Source of the DNA: Saccopteryx bilineata
Lineage: Eukaryota > Chordata > Mammalia > Chiroptera > Emballonuridae
Direction: 5' to 3'
Length of the DNA: 64,000 bases
Assembly: GCF_036850765.1 (NCBI RefSeq)
Contig: NC_089492.1
Location: forward strand, 102,195,022 to 102,259,021
The translations under genes were made by a program, and so were the position numbers. This document shows positions 45,495 through 55,708 of the stretch, piece by piece (the first letter of the stretch is position 1; each line of letters opens with the position of its first letter). Below the pieces are notes generated by a model. That model made no database searches, was not told the origin of the DNA, and worked only from the letters and a program-made list of their open reading frames with translations.

Positions 45495-45735
45495 GTCCAA
45501 GTGTCATCTGATGGTGGGTAACACAACTCTGAAGCTAGATTCAAATCCTAACTCTTCCTAGCCGATACCTCTATACCTTGATTTCCTTATGTATAAACAG
45601 AGGCGATAACAATAATTTGTACTTTTTAGGGTTAGCATAAGCATTATACAAATTAATATGCATTATGCACTAAGAACAATTCCTGGTATGTAGTAAGTGC
45701 CACATATGTGAAGGTTGGCTATTATTGATCTCTTC
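45495..45735 (+). mobile_element. MIR SINE, sense
   Basis: GAAGCTAGATTCAAATCCTA, TTGATTTCCTTATGTATAAA, AGAACAATTCCTGGTATGTA and GTAAGTGCCACATATGTG are in MIR order nearly to the end. Confidence 0.8.
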
Positions 45736-45814
45736 TGATAGCATTTAATATTTACCAAACTGAAATGATCACTAAACTTGAACTTCTTGAGAGGGGCACT
45801 GTCTTAGCTTGACT

Positions 45815-46005
45815 TGGGCAGTCTAATTCTAGGCAAGTCAGTGAACCCCTCTGGCCTCAGCTTTTCTATCTGCTAATGAAGTCATTATAATATCTTCTTC
45901 ATTGGGTAGCTGGGGAGGTGAAATGAGTCAATGGAAGAAAAGTGCTGAGAACAGTGCCTGTTATGTCCTGGTCAATAAGGGTGAGCCATTATTATTAGCT
46001 ACATC
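45815..46005 (+). mobile_element. MIR SINE, sense (second of two in a row)
   Basis: TCTAGGCAAGTCAGTGAACC, CTCAGCTTTTCTATCTGC, GGGGAGGTGAAATGAGTCAA and AGTGCTGAGAACAGTGCC follow the MIR consensus. It lies 80 bases from the previous MIR in the same orientation. Confidence 0.75.
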
Positions 46006-46019
46006 TGCATTTCTCCCAG

Positions 46020-46180
46020 GATGCAGGTCAAGAATGACAGAGCTGGAAAGAACTACAGAAGTCATGAGGCTGTTTAACTTGTCAAATAAAGATAGCAAAA
46101 AAAAAAAAAAAAAAAAAATTCAAGGTCACACAGCTCTATTTGTCATTTATTTGAGATATAACAATACGAGAGTATGTGCC
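46020..46180 (-). mobile_element. MIR3-like remnant with an A22 run
   Basis: GACAGAGCTGGAAAGAACTA CAGAAGTCATGAGG and CAAGGTCACACAGCTC fit reversed MIR3. A run of 22 A at 46097-46118 sits where the family normally has a GGAAACTGAGGC-type phrase. Confidence 0.55.
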
Positions 46181-47216
46181 CACTTCAGTCCAACATATTT
46201 CAGACAACGTAGACTTGAGAGGAATAGAGAATAATGCTTTCTGGATAGTATGTGATATTTTCAAAGACCTCTGTGTATCAGGTTGACAGGTTATTAGCCT
46301 TCCTGTCCATGTGGAGCCACTGAGCCCAAACCCTTTTTAGTTGAATTCACACAGCTGGTCACTTGTGGAGTTCAGGGTCTGGGTCACCTTACTCCACCTG
46401 CCACATTACTGTCTTCATTGAGCCAAAGACAGCTTTGGGGTGGGGAAGGAGAAGGACCCACAAAATCTAGTCTTATTGGAGTTACTCAGCTGTCCATGAC
46501 TAGGGTGACTACACATCCTGGTGTGCCCAGGACGGCCCCACTTAACACCTGTGGACCCATCGCACACCTGTTACCTTTCACGGTGCCCTTTCCAGATCTT
46601 AGTTTGCAGTCTTCCAGCAGGTGTCCTCTGGGCACGGAGCTGAGGTCCTGAGGTCGATGTTCACCTCAGTTTAATCACTGTGTAAACCAGTTCAACCACT
46701 GTGGCTGTGGGAGGAGGCAGAGCCCTTCAGAAAAACAGCCAGCGTTTCCCCAGACCAGCACTGGTCCATCAGAGAGTCTCACAGCTGGGGCAGTGGTGCT
46801 GTGGAATGGACGGCTGGAACTCCACACACTCAGGAAGGACGGCATTGCACTTCAGCCTTTTGTTTTGTCCCAAACCCCATCTTTCTGAACAGAAGCCACC
46901 TTGGCATCTTTGGTGTTATGCTTTTAGCGTATATACTGCTGTGCTCTGTCTCAGTAGGGGCTGAGGGGCTCAGGTCTCCTGTGGGGCCCTGGCATCCAGC
47001 TAGATTTTAGCTAGAAGGAAAATGCAAATTGCCAGTACAGCAAAACTATGTGCTGGGCTTACTGAGCCCCTTGACTTGCCAAAAACCAGGAATGTAGGTT
47101 TGTTTCCATTTCCTCATTTTATATCCCTGTGAAGAATTCTCGGGAATGCATACTGTGATAAATCCAGGCGCCGGCTCCTGGGTGTCCTGGTTAAAGCCAA
47201 GCTTAATAAGGTTTCC
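46181..47216. other. Mostly unfeatured
   Basis: About 1 kb. AGGGTGACTACACATCCTGG and GTGCCCAGGACGGCCCCAC at 46502-46540 resemble a dispersed DNA-transposon end of the 'GGGTGACCATACGTCC' kind, but the rest does not follow. No exon is recognised. Confidence 0.4.
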
Positions 47217-47310
47217 AGGAGGCATACCTCGGAGATACTGTGGGCTCAGTTCCAGGCCAGTGCAATAAAGTGAGTGTCACAATACAGTGAGTCATAATCC
47301 ATTTGCTAGT
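47217..47310. mobile_element. Terminal fragment of an old mariner/Tigger-type DNA transposon (tentative)
   Basis: AGGAGGCATACCTCGGAGAT, ACTGTGGGCTCAGTTCCAGG and CCAGTGCAATAAAGTGAGTG match a familiar mammalian DNA-transposon end (GGCATACCTCGGAGATATTG type). Only one end is present. Confidence 0.5.
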
Positions 47311-47359
47311 GCAGGGTCTTGTCTTCAAAATATGAACTATTTGTAAAAATATGAGCTAG

Positions 47360-47490
47360 GTTTTACTACGTCCATTTTACAGATATGGGAACTGAGGCTC
47401 CCAAAAGTAAACTCATCAGCTAGTAAGTAGCAGAGCTGTAATCTGAACTTGAAAATTCAAGCTCTTACCACTGAAACACACTGCTTCCTG
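47360..47490 (-). mobile_element. MIR SINE, antisense
   Basis: CCATTTTACAGATATGGGAA, CTGAGGCTCCCAAAAG, AGCTAGTAAGTAGCAGAGC and CTCTTACCACTGAAACACAC follow the reversed MIR core and 5' end. Confidence 0.82.
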
Positions 47491-47559
47491 CTCAGGCTCA
47501 TACGCGTGCCTGTCCCCCAACATTTATAGGACCTGGCGTCAGAGCTAATGGAGATCGAC

Positions 47560-48399
47560 ATACCATGTGTCTCGATAGTGGAAAGTTATATGTCAAACAA
47601 CTAACCATTAAATAAAATATGTTCTAGCCTCCCAGTTTGACAAATATACCTTCAGAATGATAAAATTAAAAAAATGTGAGACACCAGAGTTTTATGATTA
47701 AAAATCAGCAAAATATCAAGTTCACTGGTTACACATTTCATGGGGATAATTATCTTGCTAAATGGCATTGTTTTGATCAGTAATTAAGTCTTGAATCTTT
47801 ATTAAATCAGTAATTTATAATATTCTGTTTCAAGTTGTATGTAGGTCATGTTCAACAGAAATCTTTTCTTCATTGTTTTCAGCTTTTAAAAATGTGAACA
47901 TTTTCCTTTGTTACTCATTTTTTATTTCCTTTTTGATTTCCATTCTTTCTTTTCTGAGCTTCACTTTCTTTTCTGTTTCTATGGTGATATGAACTTATTC
48001 TCAGTTATCAATATAACACAATATCAGAATAAATCAATAAAATATAATTATTGACAGAATATAAAAATCCATATATTTTTATCAAATATATAAATTGCAA
48101 TTAAATTGAAAAATTGATGTTTTAAAAATTGTTTAAACATTCAAAATTATCCTGTGAAATTAAAAGATTAAAATGTCAATATAATTAATGAATATTAACT
48201 TTTTAAATACAAATTATGTAAGTAAAGCTAAAATTTTAATTTAACTTTTGGAAATTAAATCTTACGAAACATTTTTTAAAAGTAAAACTATCCACAATTT
48301 TAGTATTCTAATCACTGTAGTTGCTAGTATATAGAACTGTATATACAAAATTTGTATCACCTTCTTTTGCTATGTCTAGTCTTGAGTTGATATGTATTT
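47560..48399. other. AT-rich block without a named repeat
   Basis: About 840 bases of strongly AT-rich sequence (for example AAATCAATAAAATATAATTA, TTTTATCAAATATATAAATT), with no long frame and no family I recognise. It ends at the SINE-in-SINE insertion. Possible readings are an old decayed transposon body, a matrix-attachment-type region, or simply AT-rich unique DNA. Confidence 0.5.
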
Positions 48400-48418
48400 A
48401 AGAGTAATATGAGTTGAA

Positions 48419-48976
48419 GCCCTGGCCGGGTAGCTCAGTTGGTTAGAGCATCATCCTGATATGCCAAAGGTGTGGGTTTGATCCCTGGTCAGAGCATATA
48501 AAAGAATCAAACAATGAATGCATAAATAATTGGAACAATAAATCAATGTTTCCCTCTCTTTCTTTCTTTCTTTTTTTTTTTTTGTATTTTTCTGAAATGA
48601 GAAGCAGGGAGGCAGAGAGACAGACTCCTGCATGTGACCAACTGGGATCCACCCGGCATGACTACTAGGGAGCGATGCTCTCCCCATCTGGGCCATTGCT
48701 CCATTGCAGTTGGAGCCATTCTAGCACCTAAGGTGGAGGCCATGGAGCCATCCTCAGCGCCTGGGCCAACTTTGCTTCAATGGAGCCTTGGCTACGGGAG
48801 GGGAAGAGAGGGACAGAGAAGAAGGATAGGGGGAGGGGTGGAGAAGCAGATGGGCACTTCTCCTCTGTGCCCTGGCTGGGATCGAACCTGGGACTTCCAT
48901 ATGCCAGGCCGACACTCTACCACTGAGCCAACTAGCCAGGGTCTCTCTTCCTTTCTTTCTTAAACAAAGAAACAAA
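48419..48976 (+). mobile_element. VES-like short SINE, sense, split in its tail by another SINE
   Basis: The head GCCCTGGCCGGGTAGCTCAG with TTGGTTAGAGCATC and B box GGTTTGATCCC is well preserved. The body has AAAGAATCAAACAATGAATG, AATTGGAACAATAAATCAAT and a CTCTCTTTCTTTC tail. The second SINE occupies about 48572-48941, after which CTTCCTTTCTTTCTTAAAC and AAAGAAACAAA complete the tail. Target-site duplication AAGAGTAATATGAGTTGA (48400-48417) against AAGAGTAATATGAATTGA (48977-48994), one transition in 18. Confidence 0.88.
48572..48941 (-). mobile_element. Rhin-1-like SINE, antisense, inserted in the tail of another SINE
   Basis: The minus-strand B box GGTTCGATCCCAG and GGCTCAGTGGTAGAGTGTCG head are followed by the GAAGAAGGATAGGGGG-type body and a TCAGAAAAATACAAAAAAAA tail. 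The short pyrimidine duplications TCTCTTTCTTTCTTTC and TCTCTCTTCCTTTCTTTC flank it. It carries the CATGGAGCCATCCTCAGCGC body variant, and the internal module region is decayed to one unit. Confidence 0.88.
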
Positions 48977-48994
48977 AAGAGTAATATGAATTGA

Positions 48995-50589
48995 TATTTC
49001 AAAATGTCCCAGATGCCATGGGCCACCACTAATGTCACACAAACTCCTTAGTATCTCTCTAACCATGAACTGGAATGCAAAGAGAAGCAAGAAAGTGATT
49101 GTTTGGCTCACTGAGAAATAGATAAGGCTATTGGTTATGCAAGACTCAATTGCATTCATTCGTGTGACCTTTAAAGGAAGAATTGTTCAAGTTAATTAAT
49201 TTGCTGCTTCTCTTTACACACTGAGATCACTCAGATGTCCCCACACTTCAAAGCAGGGTCTGTCTCTACTGCCCGAAGCACCACAACAGACGCATCATCC
49301 TGGCATTTGGATGCATTTAGCTTGGCTTTGAGCACCTAGGACGAGAGACGTGAGGCCTGAACTACATTCATAGGAGAGTGGATGTTTAGGGCAATGCGTT
49401 ATACTAGGTTGGCACTGTGTACCAGCTCTTAACAACAGAAATACCATACACTTTTTAACTAAATGAAACTTCGGTGTGTGTGTTGTGATACACAGGGCTC
49501 TCTAAAGCATTGGGCCCAGGGCAGAGCTCCTCATACTCAAATCTACAGGTGGCACCACTCACAGTTTGGTTTGTCCAGGGGATAGACCTGGTTTCTTTTT
49601 GCTGAGGGGGTCTTTATCGGAATCTGGGCCCAGGCAGGACCAGGGCTGTCCAGTGCAGGCAGGGTGAGGAGTTAGAATCATGGCACTAGGCTACAGCTTG
49701 GGGAGGGAAGCCCTCCGCATCTGGATGTCTGGACTTCTCATTAACTAGGTGAGGAAGGCCTTGGGTGAATACTGTCCCCGTTGTATGCCCTGGGGAGGGG
49801 AAGGACAGCGATGTGGATATTCCCCTTCAGGCCAGCCAAGTGGGGAGGGCTTTCCCCCTTAGTTCTGTGGGCCATATCACATTAAGTAGATGGAAATAAC
49901 AGTTGCACGGGTAGAGTAGGGAGGGGTGGTACAAGTAGTCAAACTGCTCAAGACAGTGTAGCTCCGTGAAAGTGTAAAGCTGTGCTGTGAACTCCACATA
50001 GTCCAGCCACAGGCTGCAGGGGAAGGCTGTGGGCGTGTTCAAGAGACAGGAAGGAACACAACAGGCAACGATGAGCAGTATGGGCTGTCAACTTTGAGAA
50101 CCTGGGAATTCCCCAGGCTGAATCACATTACCCAGGCTGGCCCAATGCCCTGAAGCCTCCCCCCCTACACGGGCCACTCCTGAGAGCAGTCAGGTCACCT
50201 GTGTCTTGGCTGTGGTCTCAGGCCAGGCCTAGAATGCCCAGAGCCCCAGCAGACCTGCAGCTTGGCAGGTGCCAAGGGAGGTTTTAATAAGCAGTGGGCT
50301 ACTGGCTCTGGCAACATGCAGTGAGACCTCAGTTTTGAACTTGGGTTCAAGGACAGCCTCTATTCCCCAGCAGAACTAAGGACCGGAGAGAAGGACAAAG
50401 GAGAGCCACAGTCTTGGCAGAACTGGGCTTCTAAGCAAGGGACCAAGTCCATGCCTTAAGCCTGAGGGGTAGTTTCAGCCTATGGAATTGGAAACAGAAC
50501 AAAATTAAATTCCCGTCATTAAAACTGGGGAAGGAAGTTGAAGCAGAGCTAGCAGTAAAGCTGGCTTCCCTCCTTCTTTCATTTCTTCC
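48995..50589. other. No recognisable feature
   Basis: About 1.6 kb of unique-looking sequence, with short open frames only (75 codons at most) and no named repeat. Confidence 0.45.
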
Positions 50590-51040
50590 TCCTAGAAATA
50601 TCCATGATTTGCCTATGTACCACATACTATGCTAGGCACCCATACAGAAGTGTGAGTGAGACATGGCCCCAGCCCCATTCTCACCAGGTGATTAAAGTCC
50701 ACCATACGAGGCAGCCAGAAGAGAAAGTCACTGCAATACAGTGAGACCAATGCAGCCAAAAAGAAATGAATGTGTCTTTGAGCTGCATCAGGAAAGATTC
50801 CTTAGCAAGTCTCAGAAGACAGATAAGAAATATCTGGTAAAGGACATTCCAGGCTAGGGGAACAGCACAAGCAAAAGTAGCGAGGTGAGTGAGCATGGGA
50901 GTGTGCTGGGATCACTAGGCAGGAGAATATATGAAGTCTGGTGGAGGGCCCTGGGGAGTGAGGCTGGAGGAGGGCCAGCCACCCCCGGGGGCGTGGTTTG
51001 CTAGGCTCAGGTAGGTATTCCCTCCCCGCCCTTGATCTCA
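50590..51040 (-). mobile_element. L2 3' portion, antisense
   Basis: CCTATGTACCACATACTATG, CTAGGCACCCATACAGAAGT, GAAAGATTCCTTAGCAAGTC, GGACATTCCAGGCTAGGGGA, ACAGCACAAGCAAAAGTAGC and GAGTGAGCATGGGAGTGTGC track the reversed L2 from its 3' end inward. Diverged. Confidence 0.7.
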
Positions 51041-51440
51041 GGGGCCACAATGGGAGCTAAAGAGTGGCCATTTTAGTGCCTCGTTAGAGAATGGATTTTA
51101 AAATGAATTTTTCGGGGATGCATTTGGAGAAGAGAAAACAAGAGGAGGGAAACCAGTGCAATGGCTGTTCTCAAATCCAAGTAAAAGGTGGCGAGAGAGG
51201 GACTTTGGGCTGTGTTGATTGGAATGGAAGGGGAGGACGGAGAAGTATTTAGGAGGGAGACTACACAGGACTTAGTGCTTGATGAGTGTTGACAGTAGAG
51301 AGAGAGAGAGAGAGAGCGAGTTGAGAATGTTTCCCAGGTTTCTAGCTCTGGTGAAATACAGGATAGAGGAATTTGGGATGTGGTGCTAGGAGGGGAGATG
51401 CAGGAGGCAATTTGGGAGCTGGTGGAGGGTGTCAGTGGAA
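51041..51440 (-). mobile_element. Ancient LINE-like continuation (tentative), with (AG)10
   Basis: AGAATGGATTTTAAAATGAA, GAAGTATTTAGGAGGGAGAC and TACACAGGACTTAGTGCTTG resemble a dispersed mammalian sequence commonly found in continuity with antisense L2. A pure (AG)10 lies at 51297-51316. Confidence 0.4.
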
Positions 51441-51554
51441 GACCAGTTGGGGCACAGTGAGAGTGTAGGTTCCATAGGAAAGCAGGTGAGGCCCCAGAGA
51501 GGATGTCCTTCTTGGTGTCTTCTGGCAGTCTCTGTGGGTCTGAGGGCAGTGACC

Positions 51555-51720
51555 AGAACTGGAGGGAAACTGAGTCAGAGTTACAGCTTGGCTGCTTGTG
51601 CTAGTCCTGTGCCTGGGGCCAATCCTGTACCTCTTCTTTCTTTTCCTGCAAAATGTGGAAAAGAGTACCTACCGTTTCTCTAGGTTGAGGTTTAAAGCAC
51701 TGTACGTATTTCTTCTTTTC
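51555..51720 (+). mobile_element. MIR SINE, sense
   Basis: GAGTTACAGCTTGGCTGCTT, CCTGTACCTCTTCTTTCTTT, CCTGCAAAATGTGGAAAAGA and GTACCTACCGTTTCTCTAGG follow the MIR core and downstream half. Confidence 0.65.
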
Positions 51721-53679
51721 TTTGTGGATTTATTTTTTTAATACTGTATTTCATTGAGTCTTTTACCTGTTAACATCGATGAATGCTAGGTACATCTTAC
51801 AAAGGTAACCTATTATATTTAATTGGAAGCATTTTTTTCTTAATGATAGATGAAATAATGGTCCCTCTTAAAAGTGATAGTGTCTCAGATGAGATGCACT
51901 GTTGTAATTAATGTGTGCTTTGAAAATCTTAATAGAGCTAGACAATTATAAGGTCTTTGACAGACTGCCTTCCCCTGAAGATGGGGCTGTCTTCTGACTT
52001 AATCTTCACAATGACAAACAAATTAAAATGTATTAGGCATAATGCTAAACAGATGGAATAAACCCTCCAGGGAAGCTGCAACTCTTTAGAATGTGCCACT
52101 TAGCCCCTAGTCACTGCAGCAGACTCGATAGGTCTCTAAAAGCAGGAAGGTTTGAATGCATGGGCTTTCCTTTAGTTCCTTCCACAGGGATTCAGTTCAG
52201 TGATTCTCAGGCTTCAGTGTGAATTAAGATCGTTGGACTTGAAAAGCATAAACATTCATAATATATACTCTGTCTATATTGGCATGGCTGATCAAGTTTT
52301 CTAGCATAACTTTGACTATTATTTTAAGTTTCTTTTAGTCCCTGACTTGAGAACACAACTAGCATCTGTATACGATGCAGTGTCATTTTCTCCCATGTTT
52401 ACTGAGGAAGGCTCAAGTGTTACGTGAACTCATTTTATGAAAGGTATTGCAAAATGTCACTACATGGACATAGGTACATTTCTTTTTTAAAAGTAAAACA
52501 TGGTTTGAAAGGTGGAACTTGATTTCTAAACAATATGCCAAGGCAATTTTAAAGAAATTAAAAATTTTAAATGTCTCAGAAAGTTGTGTATTTTAGGGGA
52601 ATCATTTTACCTCCATAAGACTTGGAGGAAAAGGAGGATGTTTAGATGCAAGATAATGAGATCTGGTCTATGCCCAGGTGTTTGAAATTTACCAGCTAAT
52701 GTGGTCATTTTGCACCCCAAAATGAGACATTTGGAATTAAATCCCAGGACAAAAAGGTTGGACAGTGCTTTGGGGTCTGGGTGGGATCATAGTCCCTGAA
52801 TAGTCAGATGTCCCGCGTCAATAGTCAAGCTCCCCGTAGGATTTTGCCACATGGGCAGTTTCAGCTGTCTTCGGCATGGGTGGCCATCTGAAGGTGGCCT
52901 GTGGCTCTGCTTTTTCCTCTGGCATCATGGAGATAGAGGGAAGGTTTTGCCTGAATCCCTTCGGCCCTGCTTGTCACACTTGACTTACGAGAGTGGTCAT
53001 GGGAAGCTTTTAACTTTAATCTCTCTCTGCTCCCAGCTCTAAGCTGGCCTTTAATATTTGTCAATGGCTTGGATCTGGATGGTCCTGGGTTTGTTACCGT
53101 CTTCGGCTGTAATGAATGCTGCTGGCTCGGCCACCGTGGGCTCTGCTCTATTTAGGCCAAAGGAATAAATGTTTAGCAAATTGTTTCTGAAATGTTTTAG
53201 AAACAGAGTGCTTCCCCCCAAAATATTGTATACACTGTAAATTTAGCTATTTTTAAACAATGTATTATGCTCTTTTTTTTTTTTCTTTTTTTTTTGCGGG
53301 GGTAAGTTCCATAAAATAGTCTGTCTAAACTTGCAGAGTCTGCAGACAGAATGTTGTTTAAAGGGCCAAGCTAGAAGTCAGGATTCCTGGGTTCTCATGC
53401 TCACCCCGTCCCAGGAGAGAAACCTTTGGCTGCACATTTGAGCCAAGCCTCAGATTCGCAGTCTTGCAGGAACAGTTCTCCCTTACTGGCCTGGGGGTCC
53501 TGGGCTGTCTGTGACTGGTTTATCTTTGTCACCACTCCCACAGCATTAAGTTCAGTGTCTTACCTGTCATGAGAGTTCTGTGCATGAGCCTAGTGGGAGC
53601 TTTATGAAGATGCTGCAGCCAGCAGAAGCACACTTAATGCAGTGTAGCCAAAGCTGAGAGCCGTTAGGGAAAATTGTGG
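51721..53679. other. Repeat-poor AT-leaning stretch
   Basis: Almost 2 kb without a recognised repeat, unusual for this window. It holds AT-rich motif-dense parts (51980-52080 and 52200-52450) and a T-rich tract at 53271-53297. No coding frame is evident (67 codons at most). Repeat depletion can mark selectively constrained noncoding DNA, but that is only a suggestion. Confidence 0.4.
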
Positions 53680-53742
53680 CGTGGGTCTCAACCCTGTCTA
53701 AGCATCGGCATTATATGGAGGAGCTTTAAAAAATACAAATGC
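53680..53742. mobile_element. Partial MER5-like MITE, cut off
   Basis: GTGGGTCTCAACCCTGTCTA, GAGGAGCTTTAAAAAATACA and AATGCC match the left half of a MER5-related MITE. It stops where L1 sequence begins. Confidence 0.6.
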
Positions 53743-54290
53743 CTATTTGGTACTTTCTGTTTTAGACTCCACATCTAAGTGAAATCATGTGTTTTTTGCC
53801 TTTTTTAGTTCTGACTTGTTTTACTTAGCATATACTTTGAAGATCCATCTATGTTGTTGCAAATGACAAGATTTCACTTTTTATGGCTGAGTAGTATCCC
53901 ATGGTATGTGTGTATGTGCATTTATGTGTGTGTGTATATCACATTTTTTAATTCAGTCATCTGTCATGAACACTTAGGTTGCTTCAATATTTGGCTATTA
54001 TAACTAATACTGTAATGAAGACAGGGGTGCATACATCTTTTTGGATTAGTGTTCTCACGCTTTGGAGGGACACTGCTCAGAAGAGGAATTGCTGGATCAC
54101 ATGGTAGTTCTAGTCTTAAGGTTTAAAGGACCCTTCATACTGTTTCCAAGCAACTGCACCAATTTACATCACCACTGTGCACAAAGGTTCCCTTTTGTTC
54201 ACATCCTCATAAACACTCGTGATTTTCTTATCTTTTTTGATAAAAAAAACTCTAACAAGTTAGATGTGATGTCTTACTGTGAGGTCTTTC
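53743..54290 (-). mobile_element. L1 ORF2-end segment, antisense (left arm of an apparent inversion)
   Basis: The antisense of the L1 ORF2 end: TAAGTGAAATCATGTG, TATGGCTGAGTAGTATCCCA, TTTTTGGATTAGTGTTCTCA, GAATTGCTGGATCACATGG and CACCAATTTACATCACCACT. Its leftmost base corresponds to the junction of ORF2 end and 3' UTR. Confidence 0.8.
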
Positions 54291-54299
54291 CCTAGTAAC

Positions 54300-54425
54300 T
54301 AATCGTATTACAAAGAAACTAATGAAAAGAATACATATTTGGATACAGACAACAAAATCATGGTCACCAGAAGGAAAGAGGGGGAGGTGAATTGGGTAAC
54401 AGGAGTCAAAACTATTGTAATGGAA
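54300..54425 (+). mobile_element. L1 3'-UTR segment, sense (right arm of an apparent inversion)
   Basis: GAATACATATTTGGATACAG, AATCATGGTCACCAGAAGGA, GGGGGAGGTGAATTGGG and GAGTCAAAACTATTGTAATGG match the L1 3' UTR in sense. With the antisense ORF2 segment directly to its left this looks like a 5'-inverted (twin-primed) insertion. No poly-A or target-site duplication is visible. Confidence 0.6.
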
Positions 54426-54770
54426 GAAAAGGAAACTTTTCTGAGCACTTACTATATGTCCACAGCTCTGCTGTGTAAAACCTTAGCGGAATTTGGTTAG
54501 GTATGTGGGCACAAAGGAGAAGAAAATGCAAAAGACCAGTCAAAGACCCAATAATTAGAATAGCTAAGTCATAAATATCTTTATCCTTTTCAGATGTGCT
54601 CTGCGCATTAACTTACCCAGTCTTTATAGGAACCCAAAGACTTAGACACTGTTTTTACAATCCCTGTTTTATAGATGAGAAAACAGGGGCAGAGAGAATG
54701 TAACTTGCCTAAAATCATACAGCTGGGTTCCATCCCAGTCTGGCGACATGGTTGTATGCCCTTAACCCCC
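54426..54770 (-). mobile_element. MIR SINE, antisense, with unrelated insertion
   Basis: TTTTCTGAGCACTTACTATA and TGTCCACAGCTCTGCTG give the reversed 3' end. After about 100 unrelated bases the core resumes with CCCTGTTTTATAGATGAGAA, AACAGGGGCAGAGAGAATGT and AACTTGCCTAAAATCATACA. Confidence 0.7.
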
Positions 54771-55014
54771 ACCTGTAGGGCGTCTTAGGGAGTTCAGAGC
54801 CTGGTGGAGGACACGATTAGAGGTAGATCCTCTCTCTTGAGCTGCATTTGGTGCCCTCTCTCTGCATCCATGGCCACTGAAACAGCACACCGTGGTGTTG
54901 TTGACTTGCACCTGCTTTCTCCTTACCGGCCTCCTTGGCCCATGACTTCTGGAGGACAGGAGTGGATCGTATAAACACAGATCCTGACAATGAAAGGTCC
55001 TCAAAGAACTTTCA

Positions 55015-55150
55015 GTTATTGAGAGCTTATGCTAAGTCGCTGAATTCATTATCTTATTTATCCTATCACAGATCTCCTGTTTGTATGCAGAAAGAATTGA
55101 CCTGCAGAGAGGACAAGAAACTTGCCCAAGGTCACACAGCCATCCTACAT
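55015..55150 (-). mobile_element. MIR SINE, antisense
   Basis: CAGTTATTGAGAGCTTATGC, ATTCATTATCTTATTTATCC, GACAAGAAACTTGCCCAAGG and TCACACAGCCATCC follow the reversed MIR. Confidence 0.75.
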
Positions 55151-55708
55151 GTCTTCCTCCATGCCCTTGAGCTCCCAAGTGATCCATTTCAGTAGATAGT
55201 TGCCTAATTGAGCTCAGGGGCTAGGGATTGTGATGTAGGCTTTTGGCAGCTAGGAGGTTGGAGGAGATGAGTCTGGGGCCCTCATCCCAAACTTCAAGGG
55301 CAAAATTCTTCACCCACATGTACATCTTTGGGAAAGTAGATTCCAGAAGGGTTTTGCTCTGAGGATCCTGGCCACTATATAAACCGATAATTCCACGTGT
55401 GAGAGAAAGCGTGTGAACAGAGAGCACCATACAAAGGTCCAGCATTATTACTCCGTGCTTTGTGCGGCAGAAGCACTGCCTTATCCCCACTAGACCCTTC
55501 CCATGTCTCCCCTGCTCACGTTCACTTTCACTTCCCACTGTGAGCAGTTGAGCAGTGAGTGCAGAAGATGTAGGCTGGCTGGCCCAGGACTCAGGAAACC
55601 CAGTTCTCTCCTTTCACTTGATTGATTGATTCATTCATTCATTCACTAAGTTATGGTAAGATACACATAACAGCCTGATCCGGCAGTGGTGCAGTGGATA
55701 GAGTATGG

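Noticed and set aside
46502..46640. Possible DNA-transposon end (AGGGTGACTACACATCCTGG)
   Set aside because: Only the first ~40 bases resemble the family I have in mind. The rest does not follow and no second end is seen.
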